This document shows, in pieces, positions 8,323 through 18,041 of a stretch of 64,000 nt of DNA. The stretch comes from WTFV01 sp965203525. Its GTDB lineage: Bacteria > Acidobacteriota > Vicinamibacteria > Vicinamibacterales > UBA8438. Positions within the stretch are counted from its first letter, which is position 1, and the number at the start of each line of letters is the position of its first letter. A program made the translations under genes and the position numbers. The notes below the pieces were generated by a model. The model was not told the origin of the DNA. It did not search any database and saw only the letters and a list, made by a program, of their open reading frames with translations. The DNA lies in the NCBI GenBank assembly GCA_965203525.1, contig OZ241898.1, forward strand, positions 2,604,001 through 2,668,000, in the 5' to 3' direction.

Positions 8323-9225
8323 GAAGGCCGACGGACCGACGTCGTGCGGGCCGCGGTCGAGGCGGTCGAGGCGGTGCCCGGCGCGTGGCTGCTCGACCGG
8401 TCGTCCGACGCCTCCCACAACCGGACGGTGATCACCCTCGCCGGCGACCCGGGTCCGCTCCGCGAAGCGCTCCGGCGGCTCTTCGACGTGGCGGTGGCGC
8501 GGATCGACCTGCGCCGGCACCGCGGCGCGCACCCGCGCATCGGCGCGGTCGACGTCGTGCCGTTCGTGCCGCTCGGCGGCGCGCCGATGGAGGCCTGCGT
8601 CGAGCTGGCGCACGCGACCGCCCGGGACGTGGCGGAGCGCCTGCAGGTGCCGGTCCTGCTGTACGAGGAGGCCGCGGCGGCACCCGCCCGGCGGCGCCTC
8701 GAGCACGTGCGGCGCGGCCAGTTCGAAGGACTCGCGGCGAAGCTGGCCGAACCCGGCTGGAGACCGGACTACGGCCCGCCGCGCCCCCATCCGTCGGCCG
8801 GCGCAACCGCCGTCGGCGCCCGCGGGCCGCTGGTGGCGTTCAACGTGAACCTGGCGTCCGGCGATCTCGACGCCGCCCGGCGGATCGCGCGGACGGTCCG
8901 GGAGAGCGGCGGCGGGCTCCCGCACGTCAAGGCCCTGGGCGTGCCCCTCTCGGCATCCCGCCGGAACCTCGTCCAAGTCTCGATGAACCTTACCGACTAC
9001 CGGCGGACGCCGTTGTCCGGCGTGCTGGACCGGGTCGCGCGGGAAGCGCGGCGCGAGGGCGTGGAGGTCGCCGGGACCGAACTGGTCGGGCTGGCGCCGC
9101 GGGAGGCCCTCGACGGATCGGCCGGCGGGCGGCCGATGTTCGACGTCATTGGTCCGGACCGGACGATCGAGGCGCGGCTCGCACGCCGCCTTCCTTCTCC
9201 TCCCGGCCGTCGAGCAGCCCCTTGA
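8296..9225 (+). CDS. ftcD: Glutamate formimidoyltransferase
   Basis: 309 residues, the length of the stand-alone formiminotransferase. It begins MIEAVPNVSEGR, the family N-terminus, and has DASHNRTVITLAG, DLRRHRGAHPRIGAVDVVPF and VQVSMNLTDYRRTP. The enzyme moves a formimino group from formiminoglutamate to tetrahydrofolate in histidine breakdown or one-carbon supply. No other hut gene is near. Its 3' end overlaps the convergent nrdR by 80 bp. The deaminase domain of fused animal-type enzymes is absent. Confidence 0.92.
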   Translation: MIEAVPNVSEGRRTDVVRAAVEAVEAVPGAWLLDRSSDASHNRTVITLAGDPGPLREALRRLFDVAVARIDLRRHRGAHPRIGAVDVVPFVPLGGAPMEACVELAHATARDVAERLQVPVLLYEEAAAAPARRRLEHVRRGQFEGLAAKLAEPGWRPDYGPPRPHPSAGATAVGARGPLVAFNVNLASGDLDAARRIARTVRESGGGLPHVKALGVPLSASRRNLVQVSMNLTDYRRTPLSGVLDRVAREARREGVEVAGTELVGLAPREALDGSAGGRPMFDVIGPDRTIEARLARRLPSPPGRRAAP

Positions 9226-9655
9226 GCTCCGCCATGAACTCGCCGATGTCGCGGAAGTCCCGGTAGACGGACGCGAACCGGACGTAGGCGACCTTGTCGA
9301 GCGCCTTCAGCTCGCCCATCACGGAGGCGCCGACCGCTTCGGCGGACATCTCGTTGTCCGGCCGCTCGTGCAGCGCCGCCTCGACCCGGTTCGCGACCGA
9401 CTCGAGGACCGCCACGCTCACGGGACGCTTCTCGCACGCCTTGAGCATCCCCGCGATCACCTTCCGGCGTTCGAACCGCTCGCGCGTGCCGTCCTTCTTG
9501 ACGACCATGTACGGGATTTCGTCGATCCGCTCGTAGCTCGTGAACCGGCGCTCGCAGCGGGCGCACTCGCGGCGGCGGCGGATGGCGTCGCCTTCCCGGC
9601 TTTCCCGGGAGTCGACCACGCGGTCGTCGAGGTGGCCGCAGAACGGACACTTCAC
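9146..9655 (-). CDS. nrdR: Transcriptional repressor NrdR
   Basis: 169 residues starting at GTG 9655. It has the N-terminal zinc ribbon CPFCGH...CARCERRFTSYER followed by the ATP-cone domain (MVVKKDGTRERFERRKVIAGML). NrdR senses ATP/dATP and represses ribonucleotide reductase genes. It overlaps the upstream membrane gene by 4 bp (GTGA). The C-terminus is some 10-20 residues longer than usual and lies inside the 3' end of ftcD on the other strand, an 80-bp tail-to-tail overlap. Confidence 0.94.
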   Translation of the reverse strand: MKCPFCGHLDDRVVDSRESREGDAIRRRRECARCERRFTSYERIDEIPYMVVKKDGTRERFERRKVIAGMLKACEKRPVSVAVLESVANRVEAALHERPDNEMSAEAVGASVMGELKALDKVAYVRFASVYRDFRDIGEFMAELKGLLDGREEKEGGVRAAPRSSGPDQ

Positions 9656-10704
9656 GCCGTCTGTCCCTGCGCGCCGCCGCCCGCCGCCGTCCCGTCCGCG
9701 GCGGCGGCCAGGCGGCCGATGCGCGTCGGACGCACCCCTTCGTGCGCCATCAGGACCACGCCGGCGAGCGTCACCGGCAGGAAGGACACGGCGTGCGCCA
9801 CCAGCCCCGCTCCGACCGCCTTCTCGGCCGTCGCGGCGAAGAGGACGGTGGCCCCGACCTGGAAGGCGGCGTGATAGCCGCCGACGCCGGCCGGGGTCGG
9901 AACCGCGACGCCGAGCGCCACGAGCAGCAGCACGATGCCGGCGCCGGCCGGCGACGCGTCGATGCCGAACGCCGCCGACACCAGCCAGAGTCCGGCCGTG
10001 ATCGACACCCAGACGACGATCGTCCACACCGCCGACCAGACGAGGGGGCCGGGCCGGCGCATCACGCCCAGCCCTTCCGAAAAACGGTGCGAGAGCTGCG
10101 CCAGCCGCCGCGAGAAACCGCCGGGCAGGACCGCCGTCAGGCGCGCCACCTGCCGGCCGGCCGCCGCCGGACTCGTGGCGGCCGCGCCCGCCAGCACGAG
10201 CGCGCCCAGGCCGAACGCGGCGGCGACCGCCGCCCCGGCGCGCAACGCGGGCAGCAACCCGCCGGCCTCGACGCCCGGGGGCGGATCGAAGAAGAGGACC
10301 GAGAGCCCGAAGATCGCCAGGATCACCGCCAGATCGAGCAACCGCTCCAGCACCACCGTCCCGATCGCCGCGCTCACGCTGAGCCGCTCGCGGCGGGCCA
10401 GCACGTAGGGTCTGAGAATCTCGCCGACGCGCCCCGGCAGAATGGCGGTCGCGGCGAATCCCATCACCGTCGCCCGCAGGGCGGCCGCGAGCCGGACGCT
10501 GCCCAGCGGCTCGAGGAGGTGGCACCAGCGCACCGCCCGCGCCACGTAGGTCACCACCATCGCCAGCACGGCCAGGCCGATCAGATCGAGCCGGGCGCTC
10601 AGCACCGCGTCCGCCACGCGGGCGAGGTCCGCGGCGCGCAGCACGAACGCCATCAGGCCCGCGCCGATCAGGCTGGCGACGATCGTCCGGACGTGTCTCC
10701 GCAT
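9652..10704 (-). CDS. Lysylphosphatidylglycerol synthase-type / YbhN-like integral membrane protein
   Basis: 350 residues with about eight hydrophobic segments. It matches the UPF0104/AglD flippase-like fold: RWCHLLEPLG early, GRVGEILRPYVLARRERLS, VLERLLDLAVI and a late AVPTPAGVGGYHA. Homologues are membrane proteins of lipid or polyprenol-linked sugar handling, and the exact substrate cannot be read here. It is followed directly by nrdR with a 4-bp overlap. A poly-Ala/Gly tail (residues ~330-350) is probably disordered. Confidence 0.85.
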   Translation of the reverse strand: MRRHVRTIVASLIGAGLMAFVLRAADLARVADAVLSARLDLIGLAVLAMVVTYVARAVRWCHLLEPLGSVRLAAALRATVMGFAATAILPGRVGEILRPYVLARRERLSVSAAIGTVVLERLLDLAVILAIFGLSVLFFDPPPGVEAGGLLPALRAGAAVAAAFGLGALVLAGAAATSPAAAGRQVARLTAVLPGGFSRRLAQLSHRFSEGLGVMRRPGPLVWSAVWTIVVWVSITAGLWLVSAAFGIDASPAGAGIVLLLVALGVAVPTPAGVGGYHAAFQVGATVLFAATAEKAVGAGLVAHAVSFLPVTLAGVVLMAHEGVRPTRIGRLAAAADGTAAGGGAQGQTA

Positions 10705-10795
10705 GCGGGGAACGACCGTACACCATTTCGTTTGCCGCGGCGCGGCCGTCCCGGTAAGCTATGGCCTCGGTTTCTTCCCGCACGAGGGTTCCCGA

Positions 10796-11710
10796 TTGTC
10801 ATCCAGCGTTGCGCTCTTCGAAACGTCCCTTGACGGCTTGGCCGCGCATCGCCGCGGCAAGGTCCGCGACATGTACGAGGCCGGCGAGCACCTGCTCATG
10901 GTCGCCACCGACCGGATCTCCGCCTACGACGTGGTGCTCGGCTCCGCCGTGCCGGACAAGGGGCGGGTGCTGACGCAGTTGTCGGCGTTCTGGTTCGGGC
11001 GCACCGGGGACGTCGTCGGCAACCACCTCGTCTCGACGGACCCCGGCGAGTATCCGGAGCCGCTCCGGGCGCACGCGGAGCTGCTCGCCGGCCGCTCCAT
11101 GCTGGTCCGCCGCACCCGGCCCGTCCCCATCGAATGCGTCGCCCGCGGCTACCTTTCGGGCTCCGGCTGGAAGGAGTACCAGCGCGACGGGCAGGTCTGC
11201 GGCGTGCGGCTCCCGCCGGGCCTGCGCGAGTCGGAGCGCCTGCCCGAACCGATCTTCACCCCGGCCACCAAGGCCGACAGCGGGCACGACGTCAACGTCA
11301 GCGAAGCCGAGGCCGGCCGTCTCGTCGGCTCCGACCTGGTGGCGCGGCTGCGCGCGCTGACCCTGGCGCTCTACGAGCACGGCGCCGCCCACGCCGCGGA
11401 GCGCGGGATCATCGTCGCGGACACCAAGTTCGAGTTCGGGATCGTCTCCGAGGGCGGCCGCGACGAGGTCCTGCTCATCGACGAAGCGCTGACGCCCGAC
11501 TCGTCACGGTTCTGGCCCGCCGCGCGGTACGCGCCGGGCGGACCGCAGCCCAGCTTCGACAAGCAGTACGTCCGCGACTACCTGGACCGTGTCGAATGGG
11601 ATCGGAAGCCGCCCGCGCCGGCGCTCCCCGACGACGTCGTCGCCAGCACGCGCCAGCGGTACGTCGAGGCCTTTCGCCTGCTGACCGGCCGCGGCCTGGA
11701 CGCTCTCTAG
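10796..11710 (+). CDS. purC: Phosphoribosylaminoimidazole-succinocarboxamide synthase (SAICAR synthetase)
   Basis: 304 residues from TTG 10796, with GAGGG 8-12 bases upstream as ribosome site. The frame is open further upstream but shows no homology before LFETSLDGLAAHRRGKVRDMYE. Motifs: GKVRDMYEAG, LLMVATDRISAYDVVLG, VARGYLSGSGWKEY, DTKFEFGI and DEALTPDSSRFWP. It joins aspartate to CAIR in purine synthesis. The long form of about 300 residues resembles the yeast-type PurC rather than the ~240-residue enterobacterial form. Confidence 0.95.
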   Translation: MSSSVALFETSLDGLAAHRRGKVRDMYEAGEHLLMVATDRISAYDVVLGSAVPDKGRVLTQLSAFWFGRTGDVVGNHLVSTDPGEYPEPLRAHAELLAGRSMLVRRTRPVPIECVARGYLSGSGWKEYQRDGQVCGVRLPPGLRESERLPEPIFTPATKADSGHDVNVSEAEAGRLVGSDLVARLRALTLALYEHGAAHAAERGIIVADTKFEFGIVSEGGRDEVLLIDEALTPDSSRFWPAARYAPGGPQPSFDKQYVRDYLDRVEWDRKPPAPALPDDVVASTRQRYVEAFRLLTGRGLDAL

Positions 11711-11773
11711 CAGTCTCCGGCAGCCCCCCGCCACCGCGGCGCCCCGGATCGAGGCCGGCGACGCCGGAACGCC

Positions 11774-11802
11774 TTGACGAGGCCGGCGCCCGCCGCTAGA
11801 AT
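11774..11802 (+). promoter_or_regulatory. Sigma-70-type promoter of groSL
   Basis: TTGACG at 11774-11779 and TAGAAT at 11797-11802 are separated by exactly 17 bp, 105 bp before groS. This is the best consensus match in the window. A palindrome begins on the last base of the -10. Confidence 0.8.
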
Positions 11803-11826
11803 GGCAGTCCCGGTGGCTGACTGCCA
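11802..11826 (+). promoter_or_regulatory. CIRCE-like inverted repeat (possible HrcA operator)
   Basis: TGGCAGTC, 9 bases, then GACTGCCA: 8-bp perfect arms with a 9-bp spacer, placed just downstream of the groSL -10. Canonical CIRCE is TTAGCACTC-N9-GAGTGCTAA, so geometry is identical and six of eight arm bases agree. HrcA control is inferred, not shown. Confidence 0.55.
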
Positions 11827-11906
11827 GCACCACCGCGGAGGAGGCCCCGCACGGAAGCGACGCACGTGCGGCTGACGGAGTTTTCACGAAGGGAGTAGCA
11901 GAGTTC

Positions 11907-12206
11907 ATGGCTGCCAAGGTACGACCACTTCACGACCGCGTCATCGTCGAGCGCATCGAGGAAGGCGAACAGAAGGTCGGCGGCATCATCATCCCGGACA
12001 CGGCGAAGGAGAAGCCGCAGCAGGGCAAGGTGATCGCGGCCGGCAACGGCAAGATCAAGGACGACGGCACGGTGACGCCGCTCGACGTCAAGGCAGGCGA
12101 CACGGTGCTGTTCGGCAAGTACTCGGGCCAGGAGATCAAGCTCGACGGCGACGAGTTCCTGATCATGCGCGAGGACGAGATCCTCGGCGTCATCGAGAGC
12201 GACTAG
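11907..12206 (+). CDS. groS: Co-chaperonin GroES
   Basis: 99 residues. It begins MAAKVRPLHDRVIVERIEEG with the mobile loop KVGGIIIPDTAKEKPQ and ends with the DEILGVIE signature, the usual GroES length. It caps GroEL during protein folding. Good ribosome site (GGGAG) 10-14 bp upstream. Heads the groS-groL operon behind the consensus promoter and CIRCE-like element. Confidence 0.98.
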   Translation: MAAKVRPLHDRVIVERIEEGEQKVGGIIIPDTAKEKPQQGKVIAAGNGKIKDDGTVTPLDVKAGDTVLFGKYSGQEIKLDGDEFLIMREDEILGVIESD

Positions 12207-12244
12207 CGGCAACACCGCATTCCAGGGATTGGAGTTCGAGAAGA

Positions 12245-13882
<1,638 letters not shown>

Positions 13883-13908
13883 CCGCTCGTCCCACGGATC
13901 GCGCACGA

Positions 13909-13945
13909 CGCCCGGGCAGGCCGCCGCGCCTGCCCGGGCGTTTTT
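13909..13945 (+). terminator. Rho-independent terminator of groSL
   Basis: A 12-bp perfect stem (CGCCCGGGCAGG / CCTGCCCGGGCG) with an 8-base loop is followed by five T. It lies 27 bp after the groL stop. Confidence 0.9.
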
Positions 13946-14054
13946 CGTATTTCGGCTGCCGACTCCCGAAAGAGCCTGGTTCCGGCGGGTCTTCCGCCTC
14001 GCGCTCTTCCGTCCGTCGCGCGGTTCGCGCGCGATGCAGGCGCCCGTCCCCCGC

Positions 14055-15119
14055 TCAGCGCAGGTTGAAGAACAGTTCGAGGCTGACGAGGACCGAGACC
14101 GGTTCGCCGAAACGCATCCCCGGCGTGAAGAGCCACTGCCGCGCGGCCTCCACGGCCTTCTCGTCGAGGCCGAACACCTTGTCCAGCGACTTGCTCACCT
14201 TGACGTCGCCGACCTCTCCGGTGGGCAGGACGACGACATCCAGCCAGACCGTTCCCTGCACCCGGGCCCGCATCGCCTCGGCGGTGTACTGCGGCGTCAC
14301 CTCCCGCAGCAGCCGCGGAATGGTGAGCCCCGCGGCGCCGGGTCGATAGACGCCGCCCCCGACGCCGCCCCCTTCTCCCGGACCGAGACCGTCCCCCTGG
14401 CCCGGACCGGCCCCGCCGCCGGCCCCGCTGCCGGCCCCGCCGCCGGTCCCGCTGCCCTGCGAGGACTCCGACGATGCGCGCAGCCCTTCGAGCAAGCCGG
14501 ACACGGTCTCCGGCGCGCTGGCGACCGGCAGGGCGGGAATCGAAAGCTCCTGCGTCTCCAGGGGTTCCGGTTCGGGTTCGGGCTCGGGTTCCGGTTCGAC
14601 CGGCACCGGCTCCTCGACGGGCACGCTCAGCTCGGCCTCTTCCGCTCCCTCGAGCTGAGCCAGCGGCGGCAGTTCCAGGGATTCGTTGCCGCCGCCCCCG
14701 CCGCCGCCGCCCGGACCGTCCTCGGGGATCCAGACGATGCCGTAGTCCCGCGGCTCCTGAAGCACCTCCCGGACAGGCTCCGGCGCGAGGCTCAACACGA
14801 GCGCCACGATGCCGAGCCCGGCCAGATGACTGGTGAGCGACGCCGCGAACGAGCCGCCCAGACGCTTCTGGCTGGCCCGCAGCAGGAAATGCGCATCCGC
14901 CGGCGCGACCTCGGCCGGCAATATCGAGAGCGCGCCGTCCGTGGTCCGGACGCCGGGAACGCCGGCGGCGCCGCTACCATCGCCCGGAGCACGAACCGGC
15001 TTCAAACGCAACGGGCCGGCCGCTCGCGCCACGGGTGCGCGGCGCCGGCGCTCGGGCGGTGTGTATGACGTGTGCGACGGTGGGAACTGAATCTGACCGA
15101 GCCCGAGGCCCTGGCTCAA
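14055..15119 (-). CDS. TonB family protein (energy transducer with Pro/Glu and Gly-rich linker)
   Basis: 354 residues from TTG 15119; the true start is uncertain and may be further in, such as a GTG near 15029. One membrane helix at about residues 95-113 (HLAGLGIVALVLSLA) is followed by a PEPEPEPEP stretch, then a long Gly-rich linker. The C-terminal TonB domain (TPQYTAEAMRARVQGTVWLDVVV ... WLFTPGMRFGEPV) occupies the last ~85 residues. Such proteins pass proton-motive energy to outer-membrane transporters. No exbB/exbD or receptor is near. The N-terminal ~90 residues before the helix are unusually long for TonB. Confidence 0.8.
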   Translation of the reverse strand: MSQGLGLGQIQFPPSHTSYTPPERRRRAPVARAAGPLRLKPVRAPGDGSGAAGVPGVRTTDGALSILPAEVAPADAHFLLRASQKRLGGSFAASLTSHLAGLGIVALVLSLAPEPVREVLQEPRDYGIVWIPEDGPGGGGGGGGNESLELPPLAQLEGAEEAELSVPVEEPVPVEPEPEPEPEPEPLETQELSIPALPVASAPETVSGLLEGLRASSESSQGSGTGGGAGSGAGGGAGPGQGDGLGPGEGGGVGGGVYRPGAAGLTIPRLLREVTPQYTAEAMRARVQGTVWLDVVVLPTGEVGDVKVSKSLDKVFGLDEKAVEAARQWLFTPGMRFGEPVSVLVSLELFFNLR

Positions 15120-15199
15120 GGGTGCGCCTCCTCACCCCATTCTGCCCCAACCCGCCGGAAACGGGCAACCCGGCAGCCGCGGCGGGCCGCCCGCCGCCC

Positions 15200-15380
15200 G
15201 GCACGCGAAGGACACGACCCGCCAGGCGTTGCGCGGCGTCGGCGGCGGGCAAGGTGCTCTCGCGGGCGGGGAGGCACGCGAAGGACACGACTCGCCGGGC
15301 GTTGCGCGCGGACAGGCAGGGAGACGGGGCGGGATACACCGGGCGGCACGCGAAGGACACGACTCGCCGGGCGTTGCGCG
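15200..15380. repeat. Three 36-bp direct repeats with 37- and 36-bp unique spacers
   Basis: Copies lie at 15200-15235, 15273-15308 and 15345-15380. Copies 2 and 3 are identical over 36 bp; copy 1 differs at two bases. The 37-bp and 36-bp intervals are unrelated to each other, so the layout is formally repeat-spacer-repeat-spacer-repeat. It fills most of the ~300-bp gap between two minus-strand genes; no gene was found in that gap. Confidence 0.9.
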
Positions 15381-15427
15381 TGCTGACACGCGGCGACCCG
15401 CACCGCCCGCCCCCCTTGCGCGCGCGA

Positions 15428-15895
15428 TCAGACCCGCCCGCCCCACGCGCCGATGGCGGCGTTGCCGCCGCCGTAGGCGTGCAGCAGGGCCAGCGCATCG
15501 GCGGCGCGCGGCTCTCCGGCCACGGCGATCAGGACGCCGCCGCGGGCAGTGAGCGTTTCGAAGATGAACCCGTCGTGGGCCTGGAACCCGGCGCGGCGCA
15601 TGGTAGCCGCCACGCCGCTCGCGCCGAGACCGCCGTCGTCCCCCTGCAACGTCTCCACGAGCGCACCGTGGGCCACCGCGGAACCGAGTCCGGGAACGTC
15701 GACGAGCGCCTGATCCAGGCCGGCGCCGAAGGTCTTCTCCAGCAGCTCGGCGACTTCCGGCCCCTGCTTCGCGAGAATCGACAGCGCCTGCGGCGGGAAG
15801 CCCTCGCCGGCCAGCGCAGCCAGCCCGCGCGACGCCCAGGCCGCATCCTGAAACACACCGACCGTGAAGCACGGCCCTTCCTGATACCTCGCCAT
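15428..15895 (-). CDS. Conserved hypothetical protein, general-stress 17M-like
   Basis: 155 residues starting MARYQEGPCFTVGVFQDA. The pattern of a ~60-residue alpha/beta unit (FQDAAWASRGLAALAGEGFPPQALSIL) followed by a Gly-rich helix region (GAGLDQALVDVPGLGSAVAHG) resembles the general stress protein 17M / DUF1269 type. The match is by eye and not strong. No signal peptide or membrane helix. A TGC-TACAAT extended -10 lies about 45 bp upstream. It sits downstream of selB on the same strand. Confidence 0.6.
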   Translation of the reverse strand: MARYQEGPCFTVGVFQDAAWASRGLAALAGEGFPPQALSILAKQGPEVAELLEKTFGAGLDQALVDVPGLGSAVAHGALVETLQGDDGGLGASGVAATMRRAGFQAHDGFIFETLTARGGVLIAVAGEPRAADALALLHAYGGGNAAIGAWGGRV

Positions 15896-15939
15896 AGGTC
15901 GTGAGTCGCCCTCCGCGCGCCCGATCCCGGAACCGGCGC

Positions 15940-15945
15940 ATTGTA
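15940..15945 (-). promoter_or_regulatory. Extended -10 promoter element
   Basis: On the minus strand the sequence reads TGC-TACAAT, an extended -10 with five of six consensus bases, 45 bp before the gene starting at 15895. No clear -35 is present. Similar TGC-TACANT elements occur before the DksA-like and cas3 genes. Confidence 0.45.
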
Positions 15946-15970
15946 GCATCGTTCCGCGGCGCGCCCGCCG

Positions 15971-17932
15971 CTATATGACGATGCGGTCCCGCCCCACCCG
16001 CCGGGTCACGCGCGCGCGATCGAGGTACTCGAGCAGCGGGATGGCGAACTTGCGCGTGACGCCGAAGCGCTGCTTGAACCAGGCCACGTCGATCCGCACC
16101 GGTTCGCGGGCGGCCGCCTTCAGCCCCGCCACGTCCTTCCGCAGCCGGTCGAGCACGTCCCGGTGGAACACCAGCGCGTCGAGGCGCTCCACCGTCCCGT
16201 CGCGCGCCAGCAGCCGGAGCATGCGGTCGACGATCTCCGCGTCCACGCCGCGCTCCCGCGCCCAACCGGCCGGGTCCGGCGGCGCGAGCCCCGCGCGCAG
16301 CAACAGGCCGGCGAGCTCGTCCTTCACGCGCGTCTCCTCCTCCGTCAGCACGAGCCGGTGCGTCGACAGGACGAGATGGCGCCCCGCGGCGAGCCGCCCG
16401 GCGGCGGCCAGGTCGGCCGCCACCTGTTCGAACAGCTCCGGGCCGACCTGCCTGGCCAGGCGTTCGCGCGCTTCCTCGCGCGGCAGGCCCGGCTCCAGCG
16501 GGTGGGCCCGATGATAGGCGCCGACCATGGCCAGCAGCGCCTCGCGCACCGCCGCGGCGGCCGCCGCGGAGACCAGGCACTCCCCGGCCGACACCAGCGC
16601 CCCCCGCTCCACGAGCGGCGCCGCGATGCGCCGCAGCTCGGCGGCGGTGCGGCCGGCGCGCGGCGCCAGCGCGCCCGGGCTCACCCCCGCGCCCCCGGCT
16701 TCCGACACCATCGCCAGCACCACCGCCTCGTCGTCGTCGAGCCTGTCCAGCCGCCGCAGGCGCGCGCAGCCCGCCGCGGAGCGCAACCGGCCCGCCGGAG
16801 GATCCGGATCGAGCACGACGCCGCCGCCGATGGTGATCATCGGCGAGTAGGCGCGCAGCACGAAACGGTCCCCGCGGGTCAGGGCCACCGGCTGCTCCAG
16901 ATGCAGGCGCGCGAACGCGGAGCCGCCCGGCTCGAGCACGCCGGGGAACACGGGAGTCTCCCCGGCGCCGCCCGTCCCCCTGCCCGCGGCGGAACGCGCC
17001 GCGCCGAGCGCCAGGCGGGCCATCACCTCGCTGGTCCCGTGGTGGAAACGCACCCGCGCCCCGTACTTCACCGGCCGGGCGCCGTCGAGCAGGCGGACCC
17101 GCCCGTCGAACCGCCGCGCCGCGCAGAGGCCGCCGTCCGTCGTGAGGGTGTCGCCGCGCCGCAGCTCCTCCACGCCGACGGCGGCCAGATTGACGGCCAC
17201 CCGCTGTCCGGCGCGCGCGCTCCGCCGCGGTTCGCCGTGCACCTGCAGGCCGCGCACCTTCACCCGGCGGCCGGCCGGCATCAGCGAAAGCTCGCCCTCC
17301 CCTTCGATGACGCCCGAAGCCTGGGTGCCGGTGACCACCGTCCCGAAGCCCTTCACGCTGAACGCCCGGTCGATCGGGAGACGGGGAACGCCGCCGTCCC
17401 GGCGCCCGGGCGCACCGTCGGCCAGGGCGGCGAGCGCGCGCCGCAGGTCGTCGAGCCCGGCCCCGGTGCGCGCCGACACCGGCACCAGCGGGGCGCCGGC
17501 GAGGAACGAACCGGCCAGCAGCTCGCGGGTCTCCAGGCGCACCAGCTCCAGCATCTCCTCGTCCACCAGATCGGACTTGGTGAGCGCCACCAGACCGCCG
17601 CCCACGCCGAGCAGACGGCAGACGTCGAAGTGCTCGCGGGTCTGCGGCATCACCGACTCGTCGGCCGCGACGACGAGCAGGACGCAGTCGATGCCGCTGG
17701 CGCCCGCCAGCATGTTGCGGACGAACCGTTCGTGGCCGGGCACGTCGACGAACGCGAGCCGCGTGTCGCCGTGCCGGTACGGCGCGAACCCGAGGTCGAT
17801 GGTGATCCCGCGGGCCTTCTCTTCCTGCAGCCGGTCCGGATCGACCCCGGTCAGCGCTTCGACCAAGGTGCTCTTCCCGTGATCGATGTGGCCCGCCGTG
17901 CCGACGACCAGATGCTTCACGGACCCGATCAT
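15971..17932 (-). CDS. selB: Selenocysteine-specific elongation factor SelB
   Basis: 653 residues. GTPase motifs: GHIDHGKSTL, RGITIDLGF, DVPGHERFVRNM and TKSD. After the EF-Tu-like domains the protein continues with winged-helix repeats through the C-terminus (VRIDVAWFKQRFGVTRKFAIPLLEYLD), which in SelB bind the SECIS hairpin. It delivers Sec-tRNA to UGA codons, so the organism should make selenoproteins. selA, selD and selC are not in the window. ATG at 17932 lies inside a duplicated segment. Confidence 0.95.
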   Translation of the reverse strand: MIGSVKHLVVGTAGHIDHGKSTLVEALTGVDPDRLQEEKARGITIDLGFAPYRHGDTRLAFVDVPGHERFVRNMLAGASGIDCVLLVVAADESVMPQTREHFDVCRLLGVGGGLVALTKSDLVDEEMLELVRLETRELLAGSFLAGAPLVPVSARTGAGLDDLRRALAALADGAPGRRDGGVPRLPIDRAFSVKGFGTVVTGTQASGVIEGEGELSLMPAGRRVKVRGLQVHGEPRRSARAGQRVAVNLAAVGVEELRRGDTLTTDGGLCAARRFDGRVRLLDGARPVKYGARVRFHHGTSEVMARLALGAARSAAGRGTGGAGETPVFPGVLEPGGSAFARLHLEQPVALTRGDRFVLRAYSPMITIGGGVVLDPDPPAGRLRSAAGCARLRRLDRLDDDEAVVLAMVSEAGGAGVSPGALAPRAGRTAAELRRIAAPLVERGALVSAGECLVSAAAAAAVREALLAMVGAYHRAHPLEPGLPREEARERLARQVGPELFEQVAADLAAAGRLAAGRHLVLSTHRLVLTEEETRVKDELAGLLLRAGLAPPDPAGWARERGVDAEIVDRMLRLLARDGTVERLDALVFHRDVLDRLRKDVAGLKAAAREPVRIDVAWFKQRFGVTRKFAIPLLEYLDRARVTRRVGRDRIVI

Positions 17933-18041
17933 CGCACGGTCACCCGCCGCGCGGCGGCCGCCTGCCGACGTGGACCGGACCGGGCGGGTGCGGGCCTGCG
18001 ATCATCGCACGGTCACCCGCCGCGCAGCGGCCGCCTGCCGA
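17927..18041. repeat. Duplicated selB start region, 73 bp apart
   Basis: Copies at 17927-17968 and 18000-18041 match in 41 of 42 bases. The first contains the selB start codon and about 36 bp of its upstream sequence. The 31-bp interval is unrelated. A further short piece (GATCATCGC) begins at 18040 just before the rnr stop region. Confidence 0.9.

Noticed and set aside
15200..15380. Calling this a functional CRISPR array
   Set aside because: Only three repeats, no leader or typical repeat end, and equivalent layouts with unrelated repeats occur at other gene borders. Listed as a repeat instead.
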